Of a DNA stretch of 64,000 nucleotides, positions 17,897-26,747 are shown piece after piece. The stretch covers positions 744,001-808,000 of the forward strand of contig CP048719.1 of assembly GCA_022641835.1 (NCBI GenBank), given 5' to 3'. The stretch comes from Petasospora fabianii (lineage: Eukaryota > Ascomycota > Saccharomycetes > Phaffomycetales > Wickerhamomycetaceae). The notes beneath the pieces are model-generated. The model made no database searches and was not told where the DNA came from. It saw only the letters and a list, made by a program, of their open reading frames with translations. The position numbers were made by a program, and so were the translations under genes. Position 1 is the first letter of the stretch; every line of letters begins with the position of its first letter.

Positions 17897-19222
17897 TTAA
17901 GCACTTTGGCTCTGCACACCAGTGTTGATCTGAATCTTCTTATCTTCACCACCACTGACGATACCCTCTTGGCCCCAATTAACAGCAAACACCTTACTCT
18001 TCTTCTCACCAGATTCACGAGTGATAGTGTACAATGCCTTCTGAGCTCTGACATCCCACACCTTTACTGTACCATCGTGAGAACCAGAGGCAAACATGTA
18101 CTCAGAATCAGGGGAGGCAGCGAGCGAAACAACAAAGTTTGTGTGTCCGACAAGCTGCGACTGTGTAATGGTAGCAGCATCTGCTCTTGGATCATGAAGT
18201 GTGATATGACGGGCGGAGGAACCGCATGCAATGAGGTTGAGTTTTGGAAGCTGCACCATGGACAAAAGGGAGAAACCAGTTGTTCTGGTGTCGACAGCAC
18301 GGGACGTCACAAGATCCCATGTCTTGATGGTGTGGTCCTGAGAGGCGGAGTATGCAACTGTGTTGTCATGGGCATCGAACATGACAGCCTCGACTGGCTG
18401 TGAGTGACCCTCCATGAATGCAAGTGGAGCTCTTCTACGAACAGAAGCGTCCTGGAGAGCAAGTTTTCTTCTCTTTTTAGCTGCGGTAGATGTAACCTTG
18501 TTTTGTGAATCTTCGAGTGGATCAATGCTCACCATCTCCTTGTAGTTTGTACTCCAGAAACCAATTGCGTTGTCGTAACCGGCAGAAAGGATTCTGTTAT
18601 CATTGACAGCAAGTGCGCTGATTGGAGCCTTGTGTCCCTCGAGAATTGCAAGTGTCTTACCAGCTTCTGGCTCATCATCGTCAGCCTGGTCAAGACTGAC
18701 ATCGTCGACGGCATGGGCCTTCCAAAGACGAACTTGTCTGTCGTTACCGGCAGACACAACTCTGGTCTCAGAGACCCAAGCGACAGCCTTGATAGCACCA
18801 GAGTGACCCGCATATTGTTTTTGCACCTTACCAGACATATCCCATGTTCTGACAATACCATCGTAAGAACCAGAAAGGATTCTTCCGTAGCCAATGTCTA
18901 AAGATGAGACCCAATCCTCATTGTTGAAAGAGGCAAGGTATGATGGTGGCAGAACAGCACGAGTGTATTCGACTGTGAGGAAGGCTTCTGAAGACAAACC
19001 TTGTGTTGTGAGATACTCCTCGATCGATGTGCGAAGAAGAGTACCATTTATGAGGAAATCGAAAGGAACAGGGGATTCTGTCTCGAGGAGATGATTAACA
19101 ATCTCTGAAAGACCGTAACGTTTGAGAGAGATGGGCACGTAGAGTGGCTTGTCTTCAACGTGAAGAGACTCATCCTCATCACGAGTGATGAATCTGATCT
19201 TGATTTGAGACTTGTCGGCCAT
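17897..19222 (-). CDS. YTM1: 60S ribosome biogenesis WD40 protein Ytm1 (WDR12)
   Basis: 441 residues from ATG 19222 (yeast 460). The N-terminal NLE domain (KSQIKIRFITRDEDESLHVEDK, ISLKRYGLSEIVNHLLE) is nearly identical to yeast and binds the Rea1 MIDAS domain. A seven-bladed propeller follows with DWVSSLDIGYGRILSGSYDG, KAVAWVSETRVVSAGNDR, TAAKKRRKLALQ and DHTIKTWDLVTSR. Ytm1, Erb1 and Nop7 form the PeBoW-type subcomplex of pre-60S particles, removed by the AAA+ ATPase Rea1. An in-frame ATG at 19282 would add 20 residues, but the PAC-like element lies only 21 bp before it, so 19222 is preferred. Divergent from ERG12. Confidence 0.93.
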   Translation of the reverse strand: MADKSQIKIRFITRDEDESLHVEDKPLYVPISLKRYGLSEIVNHLLETESPVPFDFLINGTLLRTSIEEYLTTQGLSSEAFLTVEYTRAVLPPSYLASFNNEDWVSSLDIGYGRILSGSYDGIVRTWDMSGKVQKQYAGHSGAIKAVAWVSETRVVSAGNDRQVRLWKAHAVDDVSLDQADDDEPEAGKTLAILEGHKAPISALAVNDNRILSAGYDNAIGFWSTNYKEMVSIDPLEDSQNKVTSTAAKKRRKLALQDASVRRRAPLAFMEGHSQPVEAVMFDAHDNTVAYSASQDHTIKTWDLVTSRAVDTRTTGFSLLSMVQLPKLNLIACGSSARHITLHDPRADAATITQSQLVGHTNFVVSLAASPDSEYMFASGSHDGTVKVWDVRAQKALYTITRESGEKKSKVFAVNWGQEGIVSGGEDKKIQINTGVQSQSA

Positions 19223-19302
19223 GATAATGATGTATTGATCGTTTATCGGTGGATCAACAGAGAGAGACCTGCTAAGCTTCATGCGGGCTTGAATTTTTTT
19301 CT

Positions 19303-19312
19303 AAGCTCATCA
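19303..19312 (-). promoter_or_regulatory. PAC-like element of YTM1
   Basis: On the minus strand GTGATGAGCT, one base from the PAC consensus GCGATGAGCT, about 81 bp before the YTM1 ATG. An A-rich stretch AGAAAAAAATT next to it resembles the companion RRPE. In yeast the pair marks ribosome-biogenesis genes (Dot6/Tod6, Stb3). Confidence 0.5.
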
Positions 19313-19326
19313 CCCTCGGAATATAT

Positions 19327-19332
19327 CACGTG
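19327..19332. promoter_or_regulatory. CACGTG E-box in the YTM1-ERG12 divergent promoter
   Basis: Palindromic CACGTG 262 bp upstream of the ERG12 ATG and 105 bp from YTM1. Cbf1- or SREBP/Hms1-type bHLH proteins bind such sites; which gene it serves is not evident. Confidence 0.35.
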
Positions 19333-19593
19333 CGGTATCACTTCCGACTAACCCGAACACCACGCTCGTACAGCTTCTGTCACGCGTCGTTCATGATGAG
19401 CATCGTCAGCTTTTCTCTATCTTGTCAGGTTCAGATCTCCAACAGCTGTTGTTCATTTGTCTTTTCGCCCTTTCATCTGTTGGAAAATTCTAACTGCAAA
19501 ATTCCTCACTCGTTTGTCCCTGAATTTGCGGTCTTCTCTTCCCACTTCAACTCAAACCATCGCATCACCTCAGATACCCCCCTCTCAGATTTC

Positions 19594-20914
19594 ATGACTG
19601 TTGAGCCTCCTTTCTTCGTATCTGCTCCAGGAAAGGTCATTATCTTTGGTGAGCACGCCTCCGTCTATGGTAAAGTAAGTATTGCGTGTAATAAAGCACA
19701 TCCGCTGGACCCTTACTAACCCTGCCTAGCCTGCCATCGCTGCCGCCGTCTCCTTGAGAACGTATCTCCACGTCTCTGCAAGTCAGGATGAGGAAACAAT
19801 CACTTTGGATTTCCCAGATATCGGACTTACACACTCATGGAAAAGAAATGACCTTCCGTGGGAAACTGCTGAACGCTATTCTACGGGCAAGCCGCAGCCA
19901 ACTGACGAGCTCGTTCCAGAAATCGTCTCCGAGCTTCAATCTCTCCTGAGTCAGCATACCAACTCCATCCACTATGCTGCCGCCTATTCCTTCCTATACC
20001 TTTACCTCTGTCTCGCCAACAGCCGTACTCCAGGTTTCACTTTTACTGTCCGTTCTGCTTTGCCAATCGGTGCCGGTTTGGGATCTTCTGCATCCATCTC
20101 CGTCTGTCTCTCAGCTGCCCTTTCGCTTCTTGGTAATCACATCAACGCGGCATCCGTTAAGAGTGAGGAACCCACCACTGATAATGACGACCTCACGTTC
20201 ATTGACTCCTGGTCCTTTATGGGTGAGAAGTGCATGCACGGAAACCCATCTGGTATTGACAACGCTTGTGCCACACACGGTGGTGCCGTCATGTTCCAGA
20301 GAATGCAGAGCTCCGTCCCAAGTGTGCGTACCACAATGCGTAACTTCCCAAAGCTGAAATTGTTACTCACAAACACAAAACATCCAAGACGTACCGCTGA
20401 GCTCGTTGGTGGTGTTTCAAGGTTGACGAGTAAGTACCCAAAGACAGCCTCAAACATTCTTGATGCCATCGAGAGTTTGACAAGAGAGGCTTATAATTTG
20501 ATGATCAGACCTTTCTTGGACCAAGACGCAAAGAGCCGCATGAGTGACCTCTTTGAAATGAACCATGGATTGCTTGTTGCGCTTGGTGTCAGTCACCCAA
20601 CTTTGGAGAAGGTCAGAATACTCACTGATGAGGCTAATATCGGTAAAACCAAGTTGACCGGCGCCGGAGGTGGTGGTTGTGCCATTACTCTAGTCAACGA
20701 TGATGTCACAGAGGATGCTATTCACGAGCTGTCCAAGAAGTACGAGGAGAACGGCTTCACTACATATGAGACAACACTTGGTGGTAAGGGAGTCGGTTAC
20801 CTTTCTTCCTCATCCACTGTGAGAACACCAGAGGAATTCAAGGCCCTTGAAACTCGCCTTGACATTGAAAAGGCCATGCAAGTTGATACTTTGGAGAACT
20901 GGAGATTCTGGTAA
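19594..20914 (+). CDS. ERG12: Mevalonate kinase (two exons)
   Basis: Spliced CDS is join(19594..19674, 19730..20914), 421 residues (yeast 443). Exon 1 encodes VSAPGKVIIFGEHASVYGK; after the 55-nt intron exon 2 reads PAIAAAVSLRTYL, an exact continuation of the family N-terminus (yeast GEHSAVYNKPAVAA). GHMP-kinase motifs are all visible: PIGAGLGSSASISVCLSAAL (ATP loop), MHGNPSGIDNA, and KLTGAGGGGCAI near the C-terminus. It phosphorylates mevalonate to 5-phosphomevalonate in the cytosol, a feedback-controlled step of isoprenoid and ergosterol synthesis. Retention of the intron would end the frame a few codons in, so expression depends on splicing. Divergent from YTM1, 313 bp before MUS81. Confidence 0.93.
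19675..19729 (+). other. 55-nt intron in ERG12
   Basis: Donor GTAAGT, branch point ACTAAC at 19715-19720, acceptor CCTAG ending 19729, phase 0 after 27 codons. The protein is continuous with the mevalonate kinase family only when it is removed. Confidence 0.88.
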
Positions 20915-21146
20915 TCACTGAAGTGCGCTTCTTCATAAAATCGCATATTTGCATCAGCTTGAGAATATTTGCTAATCATCAATCTGGTCTGATTCCCTAA
21001 TATCATGCACAGTTGTAATACTAGTCAATGACTCTTCACTCAGTAGAACGTAGGCCAAAACCTATTGGTGTTTAGTCCAAATCAACGTACTTAGTATCAT
21101 ATTGAGTTAGATCACAACGCTCGATGATTATGATCTGTGGAGGCAA

Positions 21147-21179
21147 CGCGAAAAAAGTCAACAAAGACGCAACACGCGT
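21147..21179 (+). promoter_or_regulatory. SCB- and MCB-like sites upstream of MUS81
   Basis: CGCGAAA at 21147-21153 (SCB core) and ACGCGT at 21174-21179 (MluI box) lie 75 and 49 bp before the MUS81 ATG. Such sites bind SBF/MBF and give G1/S transcription of replication and repair genes. Confidence 0.5.
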
Positions 21180-21227
21180 CTAGTATAACAACAAAACCTA
21201 CGACAGAAGAGCTAACGGCCCCTCGGC

Positions 21228-22862
21228 ATGGATGAACTTCCCAATGACCTCAAACATCTCTACATTACATGGATCGACGAAAGTGCTACAAAATTCCAAG
21301 CCCGGCAGCAGAAGCAAGCGATGCTCTTCAACAACGCGAGTCGAACCCTTCGCAATCATTCGGAACCAGTACGACTTCCCGAGGAACTGCTCAAGCTGAA
21401 GGGATTTGGACCATGGATTGTGAAACAGATGAGACAAAAGCTTGAGGAGTATTGCAAGGAGGAAGGATATGACCTGCCCGCTGCTCCGGAAGCACCACGA
21501 AGAGGTGGATCCAAACGGACCACCACTGATGATGCAAGTGATCAGCCGACGAAACGGGTCACGAGGAAGAAAACTTATGTTCCTAGACGAAAAACTGGTG
21601 CATATTCGATTCTCTTGGTTCTTTTGGAATTCGACCCTGATATGAAAGGTTTGACGAAGGACTTTATCGTCCAAAATGCCACGCCATACTGTGAAACCAG
21701 TTTTTCCGCCAATCCGTCAACAAACAATTTCTACTCTGCATGGAACAGTGTCAAGACACTAATAAAAGAAGAGCTCGTCATAGAGCATGGAAGGCCTGCG
21801 AGATACTATCTTACAGATGAGGGGAAGACCTTAGCAGAGAAAATCAAAGAGAACGACTCGATTGTATTCAGAGCTGAGTCGACATCACAGCAGAGGGAAG
21901 GCAGTCAGGCTGGATCATCATTGCTAAGCAGAGGCGGGTCTGCCTTGACAGCATCACAGTGGGAGGAGCCCCAACTTCAAGTGAGAATTCCTCAAGGTCG
22001 CTGTGAGAAAGAACATAATGGTGTCAAGTACTTCTACTGGGAGCCGGGTTCCTATGATGTCAAATTCATTGTCGATAATAGAGAGATGAGGTCACAGCAA
22101 GAACGTGACTTCTTTGGCCACAAGCTAGAACAACTGGGAGTTGATGCAGCCAAGAAGGCTCTGACATTGGGTGATGGTGTATGGATTGCTAGGAACAAGC
22201 AGACAAACGAGGAAGCGGTGCTGAACTACATCTTAGAGCGTAAGCGTCTAGATGACCTGGCAAGCAGTATTCTGGACGGCCGTTACACTGAGCAGAAGTC
22301 ACGTCTCAAGCGAACTGGTATCACCAATGTCTACTATCTTATTGAAGAAGTGACATCTTCGGATATTGGTCAAATGTCTGTATCCATTCAGACAGCCATT
22401 TCTCAGGCCCTCACAGTGAGCAATTTCCACATCCAACGTACTAAGGATGCAGATGGAACTGTTCAGTTCATCGCTAAACTCACTGCCCAAATCAAGAAAC
22501 ACTACGCAAAAAAGCGCCTACTTGTTCTAAATCCCAACAATATGCAGACCCAACATGATTACAAGACCATTCTTGATGACTTCCGCATAAACTTCATGGA
22601 CCACAACACTGAGATCTGTCATCAATATTTTACATTTGATGCCATGTTATCGAAGACTGCAATGATGACTGCCCGTGAACTCTTTGTGAGGATGTTGATG
22701 ACCATCCGTGGTGTGTCGTTGGAGAAGGCAATTGCTATACAGAAGGAGTTTAGGACGCCCAAGATCATGTTTGAGAGATTCGACTGGACAGACCCAGGGT
22801 TCCAGCAAAGGCATGGTAAGAAGATCGCAGAGTCACTAGGTGAAGTGTTTGCTTCAAAATGA
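21228..22862 (+). CDS. MUS81: Structure-specific endonuclease subunit Mus81
   Basis: 544 residues. An N-terminal helix-hairpin-helix-like region (LLKLKGFGPWIVKQMRQKLEE, about 52-75) is followed by a basic linker, a winged-helix region (KTGAYSILLVLLEF..., about 122-200), and the XPF-type nuclease domain: VDNRE near 285-289 and the catalytic ERKRLDD at 337-343. A C-terminal tandem HhH ends the protein. Mus81 pairs with Mms4/Eme1 and cuts 3' flaps, nicked Holliday junctions and stalled forks. The N-terminal region matches the Slx4/SAP-binding part of fungal Mus81. Cell-cycle type promoter sites lie just upstream. No intron is needed. Confidence 0.9.
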   Translation: MDELPNDLKHLYITWIDESATKFQARQQKQAMLFNNASRTLRNHSEPVRLPEELLKLKGFGPWIVKQMRQKLEEYCKEEGYDLPAAPEAPRRGGSKRTTTDDASDQPTKRVTRKKTYVPRRKTGAYSILLVLLEFDPDMKGLTKDFIVQNATPYCETSFSANPSTNNFYSAWNSVKTLIKEELVIEHGRPARYYLTDEGKTLAEKIKENDSIVFRAESTSQQREGSQAGSSLLSRGGSALTASQWEEPQLQVRIPQGRCEKEHNGVKYFYWEPGSYDVKFIVDNREMRSQQERDFFGHKLEQLGVDAAKKALTLGDGVWIARNKQTNEEAVLNYILERKRLDDLASSILDGRYTEQKSRLKRTGITNVYYLIEEVTSSDIGQMSVSIQTAISQALTVSNFHIQRTKDADGTVQFIAKLTAQIKKHYAKKRLLVLNPNNMQTQHDYKTILDDFRINFMDHNTEICHQYFTFDAMLSKTAMMTARELFVRMLMTIRGVSLEKAIAIQKEFRTPKIMFERFDWTDPGFQQRHGKKIAESLGEVFASK

Positions 22863-22941
22863 TATAATGAAAGTGTGCACTGATTGACCTCCGTTCGAAA
22901 AAGTGATATGAGTGATGAGTTTTGTATAATTAATGCTATTG

Positions 22942-24636
22942 CTAAACGACCTCGTTTTGCTCTGCTGTAGGTTTGGTCATGCTAACTCGTGTTGGGTCAA
23001 TTTGTGTTGACGATGTGTCTCTGGATGAGCTCACAAATATGTCTGCATGTCGCTCATTTTGAGCCTTCTGTTGCTTCAAAGTCTCAGCATAGTGGATATC
23101 GATGCCGTCTCTGAACACATTTCTGATCTCTTCAAGAGAGAGGCCGTTGACTTCTGGATACCATTTCTTAATGGCAAACCATCCAGCGAGGCAGATCACA
23201 CCAAACGCTGTACATGTCCCAGTTTCAGTGAGAACAGTCACCATTGTAAGGTAGGATGCAGATATCAAAAAGTTTGACAGCCACCCGACGGCAGCAATCA
23301 TTGCAGAACCAGGAGCACGGGCCTCAAGAGGTAGAAACTCAACAGAGGACCATGGAACTGTCCCTAAAGATGACGCATAACTGGCAACAAACGTCAAGAT
23401 GGAGATGATTAGCACTATAGCAAATACATTAAGCTCGATGTGTGGATCTTCACCATTTCGTGGCATTGCTTCAACCTTGAGGAATGCAAAGGCTGCCACG
23501 AACAACGCAAAGGCCATTATCCATACGGTTCGAAGAAGCATCGCTCTTCTTCCGACTCTATCGATGTACTTGAGCGCAACAAACGTAAATGCAAAATTCG
23601 TTCCACTTATCAGGATAGATACAACCAATGGATTGCCAACACCAATGCTCTTGAATATTGTGGCTCCATAGTACATGAATGAGTTGAAAGACGAGATCTG
23701 TTGGTAGAACATCAGAGCACATCCAACGACCAAAGCTCTCCTCGTTGATGCTTCCCCAAACAAGCGTTGATGTACTGGTCTCTGGTGGTTGTCTTCACTG
23801 ATATCAATATCATCAATAATACTTACAATTTTATTGCGTATCTGACTATGAGTAGCATTTGGGTAGAGCCTGGATACTGCCTTCTCAGCGCCACTGTAGT
23901 CCTGCTTCAACACAAGATATCGTGGCGATTCCGGAATGAAACCAACAGTAAGGAGAAAGATGACCGGAGGAATAGCACTGAAGAAGAACATCAATCGCCA
24001 ATTGTTTTTGTTGTTTGCAATCAGATAAGCCACAACGTTGGCGAGAAATTGACCACCTGTTGTTGTGCACGAGTTCAGCACGAGCAAGCGACCACGTTTC
24101 TTCGATGGAGCAACCTCAGAGATGTATACGGGTACAACCATTGATGCCGCACCCACTGCTAATCCGATGACTAGCCTTCCAAATACTAACGACACCACCG
24201 TACCTGCGAGGGAGAGTTGAATACCAGCGAGTGTGAAGACCACACAGCATATTGTGATCACTAGTCGTCTTCCAAAGACATCCGCCATGTGCGAGGCAAA
24301 GATGGATCCAAAGAAAGATCCAACAGCTGTAATCCCCGTTACCAGCTCCTTCTGCTCAGCGGTGAGTTGAAAGGAGTCCGCCTGATCAAGAAACAGGAGA
24401 ATGGAAGAGACACTCGCTGTATCGATACCAAACATGAGTCCACCAATAGCGGCACAACCCACCACCAGGATAGCAAAGAGACCCGTTTTCGTGTCTTCAA
24501 TGTCAACTTCTTCAGCCTCGAAAGATGGAACGCCCTGTTTGGGGAGCGGCTCGTGTGATGTGCCAATGGTGCTTGCATCTGTATCGGTGCCTGTTATCAG
24601 CAGAGACATTGTGGAGTTTGCGTCATGAAGACTTGG
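22942..24636 (-). CDS. Myo-inositol/H+ symporter, ITR1/ITR2 type
   Basis: 564 residues from the first ATG. Twelve-span sugar-porter MFS protein: GGLMFGIDTASVS in helix 1, MADVFGRRLVI after helix 2, PVYISEVAPSKKRGR after helix 4, PESPRYLV after helix 6, QQISSFNSFMYY in helix 7 (yeast Itr QQFSGFNSLMYY), IDRVGRRAML after helix 8, and YPEVNGLSLEEI at the end, the inositol-porter form of PETKG. The QQxSxFNSxMYY and PEVxGLSLEEI signatures favour inositol over hexose transport. The long N-terminus (about 55 residues) is acidic. A TTCACATG inositol-response-like site lies 160 bp upstream. Divergent from the PI acyltransferase at 25362. Confidence 0.8.
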   Translation of the reverse strand, partial: PSLHDANSTMSLLITGTDTDASTIGTSHEPLPKQGVPSFEAEEVDIEDTKTGLFAILVVGCAAIGGLMFGIDTASVSSILLFLDQADSFQLTAEQKELVTGITAVGSFFGSIFASHMADVFGRRLVITICCVVFTLAGIQLSLAGTVVSLVFGRLVIGLAVGAASMVVPVYISEVAPSKKRGRLLVLNSCTTTGGQFLANVVAYLIANNKNNWRLMFFFSAIPPVIFLLTVGFIPESPRYLVLKQDYSGAEKAVSRLYPNATHSQIRNKIVSIIDDIDISEDNHQRPVHQRLFGEASTRRALVVGCALMFYQQISSFNSFMYYGATIFKSIGVGNPLVVSILISGTNFAFTFVALKYIDRVGRRAMLLRTVWIMAFALFVAAFAFLKVEAMPRNGEDPHIELNVFAIVLIISILTFVASYASSLGTVPWSSVEFLPLEARAPGSAMIAAVGWLSNFLISASYLTMVTVLTETGTCTAFGVICLAGWFAIKKWYPEVNGLSLEEIRNVFRDGIDIHYAETLKQQKAQNERHADIFVSSSRDTSSTQIDPTRVSMTKPTAEQNEVV

Positions 24637-24795
24637 CATTGTGCGGTGCAGTGCGGTAAGAAGCCAGGTCACGAGCCAAACTGAGTTTAAGAATTGGAGG
24701 ACTGTAGTACTAGTGTGATACTGCTGAGTCGTTGATGGGAACCCGACAAAGGAAGGTGTAGGTAAACAAAAGCTGGGGAATCAAAACTGGGGTTG

Positions 24796-24803
24796 TTCAC
24801 ATG
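24796..24803 (+). promoter_or_regulatory. ICRE/UAS-INO-like site TTCACATG
   Basis: TTCACATG matches the core of the inositol/choline response element (TYTTCACATGY), about 160 bp upstream of the ITR-type gene. In S. cerevisiae it binds Ino2-Ino4; whether these factors exist here is unknown. Confidence 0.45.
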
Positions 24804-25187
24804 ACCGCGCTTCCGGCCGAGCGCACACATACGACATGTTCGTGAGCTATGGTATAGACACTTCTGTATACGCTAAACTTTAGTTTTACAAACAAAGAAA
24901 CTGACTGCTGTGTATCAATAGGGTAGGCTTGATGCTTATCTATATGTAGTTCAGTATCATAGATTAGTCAGTCATCACTGTCGTAGACTACAGCCTCAAA
25001 AGTGGCAGAATTTGTACGAATGAGGAGCCACATAATGTGTAGCAGCACCTGACCACCATCCCCATAGAACCCATTGATAGTTCTGAGGAGGCATATGGAT
25101 CGAGCCCGCCAGCAGACCCAACAACTTTGCATGGGACAACTACATGTACAACAAGGAAATGTACGAACCCAACGACCTACCGGAACC

Positions 25188-25199
25188 GTCACATGTGAC
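25188..25199. promoter_or_regulatory. Palindromic E-box GTCACATGTGAC
   Basis: A perfect 12-bp palindrome containing CATGTGA on both strands, the UAS-INO core, ending 163 bp before the acyltransferase ATG. Confidence 0.45.
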
Positions 25200-25361
25200 A
25201 GGAGACAAGTCAACCCGCAATGTTTTTATATGCGCGAAAATCTTAGGATCCCACGGATGCATCTCATCTCCACACAAGTTCTGTTTTGCCACCCCACTCA
25301 CTCCTCTGTCAGGATCATCAACCAGAAAATAGGTGTCTTGAACGCTTCATCTTCGACCATA

Positions 25362-26648
25362 ATGTTGCGTCTGACCATTGGTGTTTTCAAGACTGCTCTG
25401 GTCGTCGTGTTCTTCACCGCCGGCGTCTTATCCGTTGTGTTTTCCCAATGCGTGGGCCTGATGGTGTCGTTGCTTCTATATGGAAGCTTCAACTCTGAGA
25501 TTTCACAGGCATGGATATCCCACACGAAAAAATCCTTCATCTGTGTGCTTACCGCCGTACTGAGCTTTGCCTCTCGTAAGCCAATCACAATCCGCCTCAC
25601 GTCACCGAACCTTGACAAGGACCGTTTGTTAACATACACCGATGGAACTATCTCCACAGTTCTTGCCCAACACGCTGTGTTCATTGGAAACCACCAAATC
25701 TACACCGACTGGGCCTATGTGTGGTGGCTCACTTACACCGCTAAGATGGCTGGCTTCATCTACATCCTGCTCAAAGCAGAGCTTAGCAAGATTCCATTGC
25801 TTGGTTTCGGCATGAAGACATATGATTTCATCTTCCTCACGCGTAAGTGGGCTGTTGACAAGCTGATAATGGCTCTACATCTTTCGAGAATCGACGCCAA
25901 TGCTCGTGGTAAGGGACCTGCATCAGGTGCCGTTCCAGACGCTAATGGTGACTGGCCCAAGGGTAATGACCCAAGCAGGTCATGGCCATACCAGATGTTG
26001 ATCTTCCCTGAGGGAACCAACTTGAGTGCCAACACCAGAAGTAAAACCGAAGCTTACGCTGCTAAGGTTGGAAGAACACCATTCAAGCATGTCTTGCTAC
26101 CAAAGACCACTGGCTTAAGATACACTTTGCTCAAGTTGAGAGGAACTGTCGAGGAAGTTTATGACCTCACTATAGGTTACTCAGGTGTCAGACCTGACGA
26201 GTACGGTCAAGATATTTATGGTCTTTGGTCGGTATTCCTTTTGGGTAACAGTCCTGAATTCGTTGATATTGACATCCGTGTTATCAATATCGAGGATATT
26301 CCACTCGGAAAGCTGGAATATGATGATCCAGAGGAAGAGGAGAAGGACAAAAAGATCTTTGAAGATTGGTTGTTTGATGTGTGGCAGAAGAAAGATAATT
26401 TGATGGACAAGTATTACGCGTCTGGATCTTTTGCACAGGCCCACAAGCAGATCACTGCTAGGGCCACCACTACACTGAATATGGAATTCTCTGACATCCT
26501 TCAGACATTTGCCGTCCCAGCCATACTTATGATTCTGGCGAGACTCCTCTATGTGGTCTACAGCATCTTTTATAACCCACCTGCTTGTGCTGTGCCCGTC
26601 TCCGTACCAGATCCAAGTTTGGACCCATCCGTGATCTTTGGTCAGTGA
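25362..26648 (+). CDS. CST26: Phosphatidylinositol/lysophospholipid acyltransferase, CST26/PSI1 type
   Basis: 428 residues from ATG 25362. An N-terminal membrane segment (about 5-40) is followed by the acyltransferase block: GNHQIYTDW with the catalytic H111-x4-D116, LGFGMKTYDFIFLTRKW, FPEGTNLS, and LLPKTTGLRYTL. Yeast Cst26/Psi1 has the same NHQxYTDW and LGFGMRxYxFIFxxRKW. A C-terminal membrane segment (ILQTFAVPAILMILARLLYVV) suggests the ER. The enzyme puts stearate at sn-1 of phosphatidylinositol. The frame is open far upstream with ATGs, but the family starts close to the first membrane span, so 25362 is chosen. It converges on FAT1, with 99 bp between stops. Confidence 0.82.
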   Translation: MLRLTIGVFKTALVVVFFTAGVLSVVFSQCVGLMVSLLLYGSFNSEISQAWISHTKKSFICVLTAVLSFASRKPITIRLTSPNLDKDRLLTYTDGTISTVLAQHAVFIGNHQIYTDWAYVWWLTYTAKMAGFIYILLKAELSKIPLLGFGMKTYDFIFLTRKWAVDKLIMALHLSRIDANARGKGPASGAVPDANGDWPKGNDPSRSWPYQMLIFPEGTNLSANTRSKTEAYAAKVGRTPFKHVLLPKTTGLRYTLLKLRGTVEEVYDLTIGYSGVRPDEYGQDIYGLWSVFLLGNSPEFVDIDIRVINIEDIPLGKLEYDDPEEEEKDKKIFEDWLFDVWQKKDNLMDKYYASGSFAQAHKQITARATTTLNMEFSDILQTFAVPAILMILARLLYVVYSIFYNPPACAVPVSVPDPSLDPSVIFGQ

Positions 26649-26747
26649 TGTGTGAGAAGTCACAGTTCATTATCTACACGAAAGTAATTCCATCATTCTT
26701 GGCTGTCACCATTTTAAGTGTATTGATAGCCATCTTGCAATACCTCT

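Larger units (their letters stand above)
24637..25361. other. Shared divergent promoter, ITR-like and CST26-like
   Basis: 725 bp. Besides the two CATGTG elements listed, the right-hand 290 bp are open in frame with the acyltransferase and contain in-frame ATGs at 25095, 25230 and 25257. No separate gene is seen. Confidence 0.5.

Noticed and set aside
25021-25361. Treating the acyltransferase as a 517-residue protein from ATG 25095
   Set aside because: The extra residues are hydrophilic, unlike the family, and contain the promoter palindrome.
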